DNA from: Epiperipatus broadwayi
Lineage: Eukaryota > Onychophora > Udeonychophora > Euonychophora > Peripatidae
Direction: 5' to 3'
NCBI GenBank assembly: GCA_028023455.1
Contig: JAQFVV010000276.1
Location: 432,001-496,000 of the forward strand
DNA length: 64,000 nucleotides
The first letter of the stretch is position 1; each line of letters opens with the position of its first letter. The notes below the pieces were generated by a model. It was not told the DNA's origin and did not search any database. It saw nothing but the letters and a program-made list of their open reading frames with translations. Below are positions 52,520 through 64,000 of this stretch, in pieces. The position numbers and the translations under genes were made by a program.

Positions 52520-53870
52520 TTGGTAGCACAGGCTACAAAAACTGAGCTGACCATGGAACAACTATTCCAAATTCTCATCAGGATAGAAGCAAAACTGAAC
52601 AATATGACTCATAATGTGAGCAGCAGGAAAGCACAATTGAAAGCAGAGATGCACAGCAACATAAGCAGCCTAAACAATAATATAAATAATATGGAAGCAA
52701 AGCTGGACCAAAACAGGGATAGCATAAATGAAGAAATGAATAATATAAAGGAAGAAATGAATTATAATACAAACAGTAACATAAATCATCTCAAAAATGA
52801 AATAAGCATATAAAATAAGAGGCACAGGATCAGGTTGATAGGATAAAAAAAACCATCAATCAAAGATTCTCAAAAATAGAGTTCCAGTTATGCCTGAGAA
52901 TGCCAACCTGTGAAGGGTGGAAATCTGAGATTTACACAAGGACCCTGATGAATAGGGATGAGTGGCATCATAGTTAAAATCATCTGGAGATAGCCATTAA
53001 AAATTGCCAGAAAGTAAATAACCCTTATGAACAATTGATTCTCCCACCCCATATAATGCCTGAGGCTAAAAATTGCATCCACAATTTCAACTTGGAAGAG
53101 ATATGCCAGATGCTTACCAAGTTAACACTGATAACCAAGTTATGAACTCACAAATGAATGCTATGTAGATGATCAAGATTCATGAATCTATAGCACAAAT
53201 CAGGGTGATTAATCAATTTGTTAGTTAAATTAAAGGCATTTAAAGGAGCCACCAATGAAACTCCAATAAAGCATCTCTGAAGTCTTGGATTTTTTAGTGA
53301 ATAGAAACTTGCCATGTGACAAAAAGATAAAAATCACCTATAATGACCTCCAGAGAGATGCACTGATATGGTGGGAATCATTGCTTTAGACCCCATCCAA
53401 CTTTTATGATTATCAAGTATTGCTAATCAGAAACTTCTGGAACAGAGATAGGCAAGAAGTTATACTATACCAGCTGTTTCAGAAAAAGAATAGGTCAGTA
53501 CCTGGAGAGACACTGACTAAGATCTTTAGATGTCAGGTCAGGAAATTATATACCATAAATATCTACTTCCTCAGCAAAGGGGAGATCATCAGGATAATTG
53601 AAAGGATAGAACAGTCATTTTTGTGCACAAGGGCTATGAACATTGAACAGGTAGAAGAATTATTAACTAGTATAGACATGTTCAACACTCACATATCTAC
53701 TAGAGTGTCTGAAAAAAGAAAAAGGAAGCAACTGACAATGCCATGTTTTACCAGAAGAGGAAAAACAATGATGATCTTAACCACAGGAAAGAGAAATCAT
53801 TACAAAGCTATACCACATATATCTGCTCACCCAAAAGGAACCAATATAACAATAGTAAAATAAGGATGAG
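52520..53870 (+). pseudogene. ruined gag of LTR-4
   Basis: An N-terminal fragment (52520-52813) encodes a coiled-coil stretch with repeated asparagine, serine and isoleucine (IEAKLNNM, INNMEAKLDQ). A capsid remnant follows at 53420-53720 (LIRNFWNRDRQEVILYQLFQ, then IIRIIERIEQSFLC and NIEQVEELLTSIDMF), parallel to LTR-2 gag around 537-628. Between them are several stops and frame changes, and the segment around WWES near 53365 survives only in part. A basic tail follows to ~53870. It is not functional. Confidence 0.7.
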
Positions 53871-54049
53871 CCCTGCTAATAGTCCAGGGAAGTTCCTGAA
53901 ATTAGAGTGTATTAATTATATACCCAAGACTCAAAGAAACCAAACTAAAAAAATTCTTGTGTTTATCACTTCAAGAAACCAAAAATACATAGAGAAACAT
54001 AAACCATACCCTTAATTGATAATTCACTAATATAATGTGTTTGTAGAAG

Positions 54050-57000
54050 GATGAAGCACCCAACTTCACTTTGCAAAGCTGCCCAATGATAGAGGTTTTG
54101 TTTGAGGGTTTGCTAGTTAAAGCACTGTCAGATTCTGGTAGCCAGAGTTTAGTCATATCAGACAAATTTTATAAGGAGATTCAGATTAAAAATCCCCATA
54201 TCAAAGTCTACCATTGAAATCTTTTCAGGTTACCATGGCTAACAGTAAGAAAGCAAAATAGCACAAAGGCAAATCTGGGTTGAAATAAAATTCAGCCAAA
54301 CAATCCTCTATCATGTGTTTTGATCCATGACATCATCTTGGGGCAGACTTGCTACACTTGAGCACTTGTATTATTGATTTCTCTAACAAGATAGTTCAGA
54401 TTAATGATGATGTAATGGAGATGGCATTGCTTTCCTGATTCGGTCTATCTGAAGTTGACTGTGTTATATCAAGTATCTTGAAAGCACTCATAGATAACAA
54501 GTGCACATATTCTTCTTGCTTGGGAGTGAAGATATAGTGAATTGAAATCTGTCATTTGTGAATTTAGCCCAATTTTTTTAATGATACCAGGAGTGTTAGA
54601 CAAAATCTGGCAAAGAATTTGATTAGTACATGACCAACCATTTCAATCCAGGTCATACCCTATTCCATACTGTATTGGCAAGAAATACCTAAACAAATTA
54701 ATAAAATTTTGGATTGGGGAACCATTTCCAAATACTCTTCACCTTACTATATCCCAATTGTAACTGTGAAGAAGAAAGATGTGTTGATGAGATTTTGTTT
54801 GAATGCTAGACAACTAAACAAAATTACTGTCCCTGACAGAAATATTCCACTGCCCATGCTCTAATTATTCACAAGATTTGAAAGCAATGTGTTTTCCACC
54901 TGTGATCTAACTTACAGCTATTGACAGATTGAGCTGCATCCAGAAGATTGCCAATACATGCCCTTCTAATATGAGATTTTTTATACAAATTTAATAGGAT
55001 GTTATTTAGGTTGATAAATAGTGGTGCTGGTCTGACAAGATGTTTAGATAACTCTCTATCAACTGAAGATAAACAGATTGTGACTATTTACATGGATGAT
55101 GTGATTATTACATTTACCACTGTTGAAGAACACCTTCGGCACCTCACTATATTTTTTCCAAGAGTGTTTCCAGAATAAATGAAAATCAACTTCAAAGACA
55201 GTACCTTAGTGTCCAACCAGGTAGTCTTTCTAGGTTGCTTCATAGGTTTAATGTGATAAGGCCTCATCCAGATATGATCAGTGACATTCAAATCTTTCCT
55301 AAACCAATCAATAAGAAACAAATTTGATTACCATCATTTCTGCCAGAAATGCTCTGACTGCATGTAAACATTGTTAAGATTAATCAGGAAACATGAGAGA
55401 TGGATGGGGATCAAAGAACAGAATAAATCATTTGAGAATTTTAAAACAGGGTTCTTAGAGCAAATTATGTTAGCATTTTCTGATTTCAATAAACCATTTA
55501 TTGTCCAGACACATAATAGTAGTTTTGGATTGGGATTAACATTCTCCCTAATCCAGGAGGACACCCAGTCTGGAGTCCTCTACTTTATAAGACGACTTCT
55601 GAAAAGTCCATAAATAAATTACACAGTTACAGAGAAGGAAGCAATAGCAATAGTGAGGGCCTTCCAAAAGTTTTGACAGATGCCTCTCAGATCAAAAGTG
55701 ATAGTGATATCCTTGACCACAAAAGCCTCAAATTCTTAAACCACAGTTATATAATCAACAGTCATCTAGTCAGGTGGAGTTTTCTGTTGCAGGAATTCAA
55801 TTACTCCATGCAGTATTGCAAGAAAAATTATAAAATATTGTGGCCAATGTGCTTAGTTGAAACCCATGTAGGTCAGATCAGAACCACTTGTCAGTAGAGC
55901 ATGACTACAATTACAAATGTCAAATGAATGACTGGTAGCAGTGTAGAGAATGATTTGAAAAACCTACCTGAATTGCAATTTAAAGATTCTAATTTGAACC
56001 CAATCATAAAGCTATGAAAGGAGAGGAAGTTTTGAATGTGTATAATATAAAATTTTATAAGGTAGATAAAAAAGGTCTTGTTGTATAAAGTTGATACAAA
56101 TGTTAGATGAGTGAAAGTAGTAGAACCTGAATCATTGCATACCCCACTCATAAATTATATTCACCATTCATACAGAGACTATGGTTTCTATAAAAGAGAA
56201 CTACCATAAAAAATTGGTTTTACTGTCCAAGAATGTATAAGAACACCTTGAGGTTCATTCAAGATTATAGAGAACTACCATAAAAATTGGTTTTACTGTC
56301 CAAGTATGTATAAGAACATCTTGAGGTTCATTCAAGATTATCTAGTGTGCCTGAGAGCCAAACCAGTAAACCAGGATTATAGTAACAGATTAAGAGATAT
56401 TATTTATGAAAGTCCAAATGATATCTCGGTGATCCATTATTATGGACAATTACCTCCATTCACTAAACAAAAATACTTATTGGTCACCTACAATCTCTTC
56501 TCAAAATATATTTTGGCTTACCCTTTACCCTAAGATAATATCAGACACATAATCAAGATATTAGACACCCTACAATTCACTAGGGTAGGAAACCCTGAAA
56601 ACCATTTTAACAGACTATGGTATGCCTTTTCTATCCAAAGAATAAAAAACATTGGTGGAAAAACTACAGATAAGGCACATGCTCACCTCCATTAGGAATC
56701 CACAATCAAACTCTTGCAAACATGTGATGGGGAAGATTGGAATTTTGTTCAAGACTTATCTGCAGGATGAGTGTAAGGGATGGGTAAGGCAGGTAGAGCA
56801 TGTACTTAATTACAACAATGTGAGTGTGAATGAATCCATTGGATTCATGCCCATTAGACTACTATTCAACCAATCTATTCTTTTATTATTTGTCAGATGT
56901 CAGTCTTTAGTTAGATATCAGCAGTATGACAAAAAAATATTCCAAATGGCACATCAGTAGTTTCTGGATATGGCTCAAAAAAGAAACAAAAGCAAGAAAA

Positions 57001-57150
57001 ATGGTAAATCCAATTAATCATAGACAAAGTTTTTGCCAAAATGATCCACCCAAGTAAGCCACTTCAAAACAGATATCAAAAGTTTTGTCAGCAGTATATG
57101 GGACCTTTCACCAAATGCATTTTGAATTGATATGAAAGGAAGGTTAATGG
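54050..57150 (+). pseudogene. ruined Ty3/gypsy pol of LTR-4
   Basis: Domains appear in normal order but in shifting frames. Protease: ALSDSGSQS near 54120. Reverse transcriptase: pieces from 54650, with FCLNARQLNKITVP near 54800 and IYMDDVII near 55085. RNase H: about 55371-55613 (IVQTHNSSFGLGL) and 55673-55860. Integrase: about 56306-56533 (YYGQLPPFTKQKYLLVTYNL) and 56652-56960 (HMLTSIRNPQSN). All are recognisably related to LTR-2 pol. Numerous stops, frameshifts and a 74-bp internal duplication show long decay. No product is possible. Confidence 0.85.
56195..56342 (+). repeat. 74-bp tandem duplication in the integrase region
   Basis: Two near-identical 74-bp units (starts at 56195 and 56269, AGAGAACTACC) lie in the part that once encoded the integrase zinc-binding domain. 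The duplication shifts the frame and arose after the element died, or killed it. Confidence 0.9.
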
Positions 57151-57869
57151 AATCTACAACATACCTATTATAAAACCATGTATTGGTCACTTAGAATACC
57201 CCTACCTCACATAATTGATTTATATGTAAGCTTATAGACAAGCATAAGTATTAGCTAATATGTAGAGAGTAAAGAACTCTATATCAGAAGTGAAAGAAAC
57301 AATGCGTGTAGGATCAGTTGGAATGATGAGAATATACACAGGTAAATATTAAAACAGTTTACTGGGATACTTCAAAACTGATCGAGATATAGAAGCTGAT
57401 CCATGAAAAATGATGGACACTCCAATATTCCATTCAGTCCTTATAGAAATCCAGTAAGCCTCAAAAAGAACAGGATAAAAGGCTGACATGTTCAGATATG
57501 TCCTTCTGTAACAGAGAGAGAGAGACAGTTGAGTTCGAACCATACAACCATCATAATGTTAATAATAAAAAAGAGAGCCCTGTATAAAAATCTCACTGTA
57601 GCATGGCATAAATTGTCAAATAAGAAGTTAGGAGAAGGATGTGAAGATAATTGAGTACATGTTAGGGAATCAAAATAGGTATTATAATTGTCCTATAATG
57701 AAAAAAAGATGTGTTCAATGCGATAACTATGCACATCTCAGTTAAGTATTAAAGTTTGATAATAGCATAAAATTTTAACTCTGTAAGGTTAAGAAAATTG
57801 TGAGGATGACTCCCAATTCTATCTAGATTAGTTTACAAATATCCACAGCAACAAATTAAAACCCTATGA

Positions 57870-58026
57870 ACATAAGTTAGATAATAAATATTTTAATACA
57901 ATTACTAAATGTTTTATGATATGCATACACATGACAAAAGTTTAGTTTATTTAAACTTTAGATAATGCCAAAATCAAATAGTTTATTAATTATAAAGAAA
58001 TGCAAAAAAAACCCATTTGATGAAAT

Positions 58027-58062
<36 letters not shown>

Positions 58063-58162
58063 TACACTAACAAGATGTTACTTAACAATGTATAGAATGT
58101 CACAACTTATGACTTTAACTCAGTAGATATAGCAATAACCTGATGTCAAGTCAAAGTGTTTA

Positions 58163-58222
<60 letters not shown>

Positions 58223-58684
58223 TGAAATTTCATTACATAATTTTACAATACAATCTTGCTATGTAATTATAGTTTTGTGTACGACCAGGAGGTAAACATA
58301 ATAATTGACATATTGCATGTTAAAAAAAAGAAAATGGAAAGACTTGTACCCTAGACAATGGAAGTTAATGGTAGTATAAAAACAAACACCATTCTTTTGC
58401 ACTCTCTTCCATTATTCATCAAAAGTTATGATAAATATGCTCTATTAATATAACAAGATAAAACATAAAACATGAATGATTTATTCAAAGATTTAATTTA
58501 AATCATATAATTTTTACTTCACAAAAATTAAAAGTAACTTGTAATCATATTCTGAATTTAGAAATGATTATTATTTCTAGTAATTTATGAAGGAAGCTAA
58601 TTAATTTTATTTTGAATTGATAGTCAAAAAATAACAGACTGCATCTTTATTTAAAACAAAAAAAAGAAAAAAATAACACATGGT

Positions 58685-58718
<34 letters not shown>
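57870..58718 (+). repeat. diverged 3' LTR of LTR-4, part 1
   Basis: It matches the 5' copy from about 49575 in patches. It contains (TA)n at about 58031-58058 and an (AAT)n(GAT)n microsatellite near 58166-58220. The LTR probably starts earlier, between 57.2 and 57.8 kb, but I could not place the start. Confidence 0.45.
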
Positions 58719-58721
<3 letters not shown>

Positions 58722-60619
58722 AACGGATTTCGGATATTTAGATTTTGTTTTATTATCATATTAATTAGCTATCGCCAAAATATCCTGGACTGGCCCTCAG
58801 TTGTGACGGATATGGATTTTTATTATTATTTGTATTAATTATATCAATTAGCTATTGACAGAATTTTTTTTTTCTTTTTTACTTTTTAAACCTTTGACTT
58901 TTAAACTTTACCCTATATTTTATTATCAAATTTTTTATTAGTTCAACCTTTTGTTTTCTTATTTATTTATACTCGACCATCTGTTATATCCCAGCAATAC
59001 GTGATGTTATAATACAAGCAGAGAGCAAATACAGTTATAAATTTAACTTCACATCTGTACCCTTGACCGAACCACAAAGCAATATGAACATATTATCTCG
59101 GCATTAGTTTTCCCAATCAAGAACTCTCAACTGCTGAACAAAGCAAACTATTTCTAAGAAATTTAACAAATGTCCAGCGCTTGTTATTTATTTTTTATAT
59201 TTGAGATTATCACAAACAAGCAGCACATGAATGCTTTAAAATTAACTTTACTCTTTAATCAATAAATTAACAGATATCCCCCCTCCCTTAGCTTGGTGAT
59301 AGGAGAATAAAGCAAGTCTAAGCACTTTCAGAATAATAAATAATGTTTAATAACACACACACACTTATATAAAATACATAGCAACAATAAAATAGAATAA
59401 AATACATTGAATATTAAAGTTACGTATTAAGCTCTCCTGAAGTTCTATTGGGCAGTGTTCTATATCAAGATTATTCCTTCCAAAATTAGTTCTTATTGTC
59501 TAGTTCTTTCTTTTTTTTATTTATGAAAATTTAAAACAGATGTGCATGCATGCTTAATGATTATGATTACCTAGGTTTTCCTTTGCAGTTATTTCCATTG
59601 GCATTTCTTCCGAGTGCTCATTACTGTCCAGTGGGAGATCACACCTTTTTTGTAGAGACAGTATGTCCTCCACAAACTGTCAGATGGATTGGTCCCTCTT
59701 TGAATATGATTTTCTTACTTTCTCGCCTCTGTTCTTAGTTCTTCTGGGTTATTTAGGTAGATTTTAGGTCATGCATTTACAGAAGTGGCAGTCTATCTAG
59801 CAGGTCAGGCATAGTTGTTATTCATGATGAGTTAGTGGTGAGATGGGTCGAGTACGAACCAACATCCCCTTAATGCCACTAGTCATGCACTTTTTTCATT
59901 TCTTTCTTTTTTTTTGCTGCTGCTTCTCTGAAATCTCTGCTCGTAATGATCTAGATAAGTGTAATTCTTTTTTTAACTTTTCTTTCTTTTGTTTATTGGT
60001 TTTTGTAAATTTTTAATTAATTCTTACTAATTTCCAATGAATTCTTATCAGTAGAAAGAACATATCTTTAATTAGTAGAAAGAATGTATGTTTAATTAGT
60101 TAAACTATAATTTTAAATGAAGCCTTTCCTTTAGAACTATTTCTCTTTGTTTGTGGAATTTAATTAGTCCAACATATTTCCACACCTTATTTGTACAGCC
60201 ATATTGTTTTTTATATTATATATTTCATTTATTTTTTATTTCAAGTTTATAATTCATTTTTTCAAGTTTACAAATCATTTCTTTTTTTAAGTTTATAATT
60301 CATTTTAACGTATTACAATATATAACTTAAAGAGAGACAGAGACGCATTTCTTTATGCATTCCCTCCCCTTCTCTTATAATAAATCAAAAATAACTTCCA
60401 AACATTCAGCTAACTCATAGTTTGAAAAAGGATGAAAGAGATGCATTTCTTTATGCACCCCCCTCCCCTTCTCTTACTATAAAAAAAATTAAAAGTAATT
60501 TCGACATTTAGCTAAATCTCAACCTTTTTTTCTTTGTCTTTTTAAATTTCTAGTAGCTAACTTATCTACCCTTATTAATAAATATATATGTGTGGTGATG
60601 ACTTTATGTGGTCGTCACA
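58719..60619 (-). mobile_element. near-solo LTR of the LTR-1 family, minus strand
   Basis: Read on the minus strand it starts TGTGACGACCACATAAAG and matches the LTR-1 LTRs throughout with heavy divergence, including the block CAAGCGCTGGACATT and AAATTTCTTAGAAATAGTTT. It ends CCGTTACA at 58719. About 80 bp inside that end it has another LTR end (TGTGACGG at 58802 on the plus strand) followed by a primer-binding-site-like GGGCCAGTCCAGGATATT. Thus a bit of internal sequence survives between two LTR ends. (TA)n flanks both sides (58689-58718; 60620-60632). Confidence 0.8.
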
Positions 60620-61250
60620 ATATATATATATAAGTTATGAGATAATAGTGTTTTTTGCTTTATTCATTAAATCTTAATAACCAGCTGAAACCATATATAT
60701 ATATATATATATGTGTGTGCGTGTGTTATTAAATGATGCATTCCTGCTAAATGAATCACCATAGGGTCAAAATGCTATTCTTCTAGCCAATAAAGTGTGA
60801 TGATTACTTAATTTGGTCTCTAGTTTATAAAAAATCATTCATACACCATCCATCAACTTCATTTGGTTACATACATATGTATATACTTCAATATGTATAT
60901 GATGATTCAATAGTGGGGTTAATTGAATAGAAGCCATTAGAAACCTATAGAGAGGTTAGATAATTGTCATCTTAAGTAAGGTTCATCCCTGAAGAGAGTC
61001 AAAAGCAAATTTCTCCCTGGGTTTGAATTCTGAGGTGTAATGGATATGAAAGAGGGGTGAGATCTGGATGAACTAGCCTAAATTTGTGTCTGAATATAAT
61101 TGTAAATTAGAGCTATCCCATTGAGACAGACACAATCATTGGTTAGGTACTTTATTGAGTCATCCTCTGCATCCTACCTGAAGACCCTAGGCCTGACTGT
61201 AGTGAGATGCGCTCTCTCTCTTCTGGCTGTGTAAAGACTGGTTTATTACA
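60620..61250 (+). repeat. diverged 3' LTR of LTR-4, part 2
   Basis: It resumes after the nested LTR. A (TA)n(TG)n tract at 60693-60726 and the ~330-bp block 60903-61250 match the end of the 5' copy (shared words CTGGGTTTGAAT, GTAATGGA, GACTGTAGTGAGATGC/GATTGTAGTGAGATGC). Confidence 0.55.
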
Positions 61251-62035
61251 GTAGATATCCTTTATTTAATAAGTAATCAATTCATAAAACATTACAAGTG
61301 AAAAGATGCTAGTTTCACCCATTACAATGCTATGGAAATTCAACCAATTTTTATCCCATACATAAATAATACATCAAGCTTATAAAATTATATTAGTAGG
61401 TGAACATAATCTATTATTAAAAATAGGTAATATTCATTTTTACATGAAAGAAACCTTCTGATGCTTTTTTTTAAATGCTAAGAATTAATTTTCATATTTC
61501 AATAAACTTTCACCTCTCAAAAGTTCAACAACCTTGACTAATCAACCTATGAACATTATTGTGTTCAGTCCATTACTTTGTCTATTTTTCAATTATATGC
61601 TTTTAAAAATAACTTTAAAAAAATCATAAGAAGGGAGTTAGATTCAGTTCTATTGAAGCTAAAGTAGAGAGAGGGAGTATTTTATCTGATTGGTTTTAAT
61701 TATAAACATTTTTATTGAGAGAGAATCTGTAGCTATACTCTGTATTAATGTTTTTGTCAATTGTAGCCAGTTTTCCATAAATGAAAATGTCATTACACAA
61801 TAATGACAAATAAAAAAAGTATTTCACAATTATTATATATAACAAACATTTACTTAAAATCAAAAAGATTCTTTTATTCCAACATACATTAAATAATTAA
61901 GATATTTTTTTCATACTACAATGGAAATAAACTTTTTACACATATCTTTCAAATATAATATATAAATAAAACAAGAAATATATTAGTGGCATTAAACATG
62001 TATGTGTATTATTTGTAATCTACTATCTCGAATGC
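61251..62035. other. AT-rich gene-free DNA
   Basis: No coding frame or recognised repeat is seen between LTR-4 and the foldback region. It ends in (TA)n at about 62040-62061. Confidence 0.6.
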
Positions 62036-62108
62036 AGTAATATATATATATATATATATATGATAAACAAAAATGCAAGTTAAAAAACTTGCTAACGCTT
62101 GTATTTAT

Positions 62109-62358
62109 GTCCACAGATGGCGTCCTACCAAAAACACCTATCAAGCGTATATTTCGTTTACATAAACGTCAGAGTAGTTAGTATTCACTATCTCTAACTA
62201 TAATTCCACTTTCAGATCACTGACGATAGCAAATAGCTTGAAATCATGATCTGAAAGTGGAATTATAGTTAGAGATAGTGAATACTAACTACTCTGACGT
62301 TTATGTAAACGAAATATACGCTTGATAGGTGTTTTTGGTAGGACGCCATCTGTGGACA
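62109..62358. repeat. foldback element 3 (perfect 110-bp arms)
   Basis: The left arm 62109-62218 and right arm 62248-62358 appear to be exact inverted copies with a 29-bp spacer. (TA)n tracts lie outside both arms (62040-62061; 62357-62380). Because a Penelope-like coding region begins ~540 bp downstream, the arms may be inverted pseudo-LTRs of that element. The spacer holds a hammerhead-like core. Confidence 0.9.
62204..62265 (+). ncRNA. hammerhead-ribozyme-like motif (type I layout)
   Basis: The core box CTGACGA (62220-62226) fits CTGANGA. A short stem II follows (AGC/GCT with a five-base loop) and then GAAA (62240-62243). Stem III is the self-complementary ATCATGAT (62243-62250), and the putative cleavage site AUC ends at 62251. 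Stem I is supplied by the foldback arms and is open-ended, as in type I motifs reported in Penelope-like elements, where short palindromic stem III suggests action as a dimer. Weak points are a U-U mismatch at the base of stem II and a stem II of only three pairs. Activity is untested. Confidence 0.5.
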
Positions 62359-62683
62359 TATATATATATATATATATATACAACTTATTTAAGAGTTCTT
62401 TTAATATTATGGGTGGATGGGAAGTGAATGGATTTGTGGGTAGTTTTTAATATTATATATATTGTGTAGTTTTTGGTAGTTCTTTACACTTGAGAAGTCT
62501 GCTTGTAGCAGTGAATCCTTAGGTTGTGTTTTAACATTATTTTTATGCTGGTCTGGTTTAATTTTGGATTTGGGGTAGTTTTGATTTTATATTGAGTAGT
62601 TTAGCTTTATGCTTGTAATGTTTACATTTTAATGAGTTTTTGCATTTAAGAGTAGTTTTGCTGATGTAGTGTAAAGATTTTTT

Positions 62684-62760
62684 TTTTATTATTGATATAT
62701 TTTATTATTGATATTTTATTATTGATATTTATTATTGATATTTTATTATTGATATTTTTT
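62684..62760 (+). repeat. TATTATTGATATTT short tandem repeat
   Basis: About five imperfect 14-16 bp units occur just upstream of the Penelope-like coding region. The frame starting at 62692 translates the repeat. Confidence 0.85.
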
Positions 62761-62899
62761 TGTTTTTTAATTATTGATATATTTGAATGTCATTTATGTA
62801 TATTATGTTTGTTGTTTGAGTTTGGGTTGAAAGAGTGTATCTGTGTTTATTTAGTTATATATATATATAGAAGTGTGTGCATGTGTTTATTGTGTTTTA

Positions 62900-63148
62900 A
62901 TTTATAAGGGTATTGATAATTGGGTTTTTTAGTATGGGTTTGTGGAGTTTAGTTTTTAATAATTTTCCATTGAATGATATTAGAAGGATTAAAAATTTGT
63001 CTAGATTGAGTGATAGGATAGAATCTTTACGATGGCAGATTTATTTTCTTAAAAAATGTAGGGAATTTAGTGTTTTTCCTAGGTGCTGTGTTATTAAGTT
63101 TAATAGAAATAAAAAGTTGCTTCAAAATAATAATTTAGTTTTTAAGTT

Positions 63149-63199
<51 letters not shown>

Positions 63200-64000
63200 A
63201 CTTATAAATATATATATATTGTAACTATTGAATATATATTGAATAGTTTTTTAAAAGATACTTTTGTAAGGTTTTACAAATTTATTTATCTATATAAAAG
63301 GAATAGATATTATTTAGAAAGGAGGCAAGATTTTAATTATTCAATTTTGAATTTTTTTATGAGACAATTTAGACAGAATAGGTCAAATTTCTATTGTAAA
63401 AAATATGAAAGAAAATTAAAGTGGTTGTTTGGGAATTTAATAAAATTTATTGTAGTGATAAAGGTTATGAGAATAATGTTTCTGAGGATAGAGTTGTTAA
63501 TCTTTCTGATTTGAAGTTAAATGATAGAGAATTAGATATTTTTGGTAAAGACCCTAATTTTGTTCCACTTCATTCAAAAAATATAGTTTTTGATACAATT
63601 TCGTCTATTGAATCTAGTAATTTGAGTGATGAGCAGAAAGTTGGTATTCAATCGATTTTGAATAATAGTTTAAAAAGGAAAAAAAAATTGTTATTAATCC
63701 TGCTGAGATTAAACATCTTAAGAATAGGTTAATTGCTAAAGATGTAATCATTTCTCATGAAGACAAAGCTGGTAGGTTTGTTATTATGAAAGGAGATAAA
63801 TTCAAAGAGAAAATGGATAGAGAATTAAATAATGGTAAATATATGTTGTTAGATAAAGATCCAGGTAATTTGATTTAAAGAAAATTGATAGATACTATGA
63901 AGAAAATGGTTAATTTAAAAATTTTTAATAGAGTAGATTATTTAAAATGCTATCCTAATGATTTTACATCAGCTAAGGTGTTTGTGAATATTAAAACTCA
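62900..64000 (+). pseudogene. Penelope-like element ORF, 5' part, broken and cut by window end
   Basis: Fragments in three frames follow the order of a Penelope-like N-terminus. First, 62913-63150 has LSDRIESLRWQIYFLKKCRE and CCVIKFN. Next come 63239-63430, then 63421-63690 (FGKDPNFVPLHSKN). A further shift leads to a stretch around 63710-63900 with KDVIISHEDKAGRFVIMK, the counterpart of the family's I..ADKGG..VIM signature ahead of the reverse transcriptase, and TSAKVFVNIKT at the edge. A (TA)n tract at 63150-63196 and frameshifts near 63430 and 63690, plus a TGA/TAA near 63880, break it. The catalytic RT and any GIY-YIG endonuclease lie beyond the window. Assignment is by motif recall, fairly confident. 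Confidence 0.7.
63138..63206. repeat. (TA)n inside the Penelope-like frame, with inverted flanks
   Basis: A ~46-bp TA run is flanked by AAGTTAC on the left and GTAACTT on the right. The run interrupts the coding frame. Confidence 0.85.

Larger units (their letters stand above)
49556..61250 (+). mobile_element. LTR-4: old Ty3/gypsy element with nested LTR
   Basis: A plus-strand gag-pol wreck (52.5-57.2 kb) is flanked by diverged direct repeats. Matches include AAAAAAACCC..GAAATC at 49632 and 57990, AGTATAAAA.CAAAC at 49912 and 58372, and a ~330-bp block at 51472-51798 matching 60903-61250. The 3' repeat is interrupted by the LTR at 58719-60619. LTR starts are unclear; the 5' one may be cut by LTR-3. 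Identity is low enough that this is the oldest element in the window. Confidence 0.6.

Overview
The window is nuclear DNA of an animal with a very AT-rich genome. It has long AT-rich non-coding stretches, many (TA)n, (CA)n and (ATT)n microsatellites, LTR retrotransposons of the Ty3/gypsy type, an RTE-type LINE, a Penelope-like element and tRNA-derived SINE copies. I see no bacterial operons, rRNA, CRISPR array or host protein-coding gene. I cannot name the species; an invertebrate is likely from the repeat mix, but that is inference.

Layout. 1-10.2 kb is gene-free AT-rich DNA with microsatellites and two foldback (inverted-repeat) units at 4.8-5.0 and 10.0-10.2 kb. 10.3-16.6 kb is LTR-1, a non-autonomous LTR retrotransposon with ~1.9 kb LTRs and only a coiled-coil, gag-like reading frame, broken by one stop. 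16.6-21.5 kb is gene-free apart from a decayed scrap of Ty3/gypsy pol at 17.3-17.9 kb and a SINE. 21.5-36.3 kb is LTR-2, a 14.8 kb Ty3/gypsy element on the minus strand. Its ~4.3 kb LTRs are almost identical and its gag and pol frames are open. 36.3-38.6 kb holds a (TA)n hairpin and a second SINE copy. 38.6-49.6 kb is LTR-3, a decayed gag-only LTR element whose 5' LTR is split by an RTE LINE with an intact 984-residue ORF. 49.6-61.3 kb is LTR-4, an old Ty3/gypsy element with a ruined gag-pol; its 3' LTR holds a nested, near-solo LTR of the LTR-1 family on the minus strand. 62.0-64.0 kb is the start of a Penelope-like element, preceded by a perfect 110-bp foldback whose centre carries a hammerhead-ribozyme-like core. 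The element runs off the right edge.

How the parts relate. The window is a nest of retroelements of different ages. LTR-2 and the RTE copy look young. LTR-1 is younger than LTR-4, and LTR-3 and LTR-4 are old. LTR-1 and LTR-3 have no visible pol and would have needed enzymes in trans. The most striking shared signal is context: LTR-1, LTR-2, the nested LTR and two foldbacks are bounded on both sides by (TA)n tracts, and LTR-3 on its left side. This suggests preferred integration into TA microsatellites, or TA tracts generated at the junctions. All alignments were done by eye, so percentages and exact boundaries are approximate.
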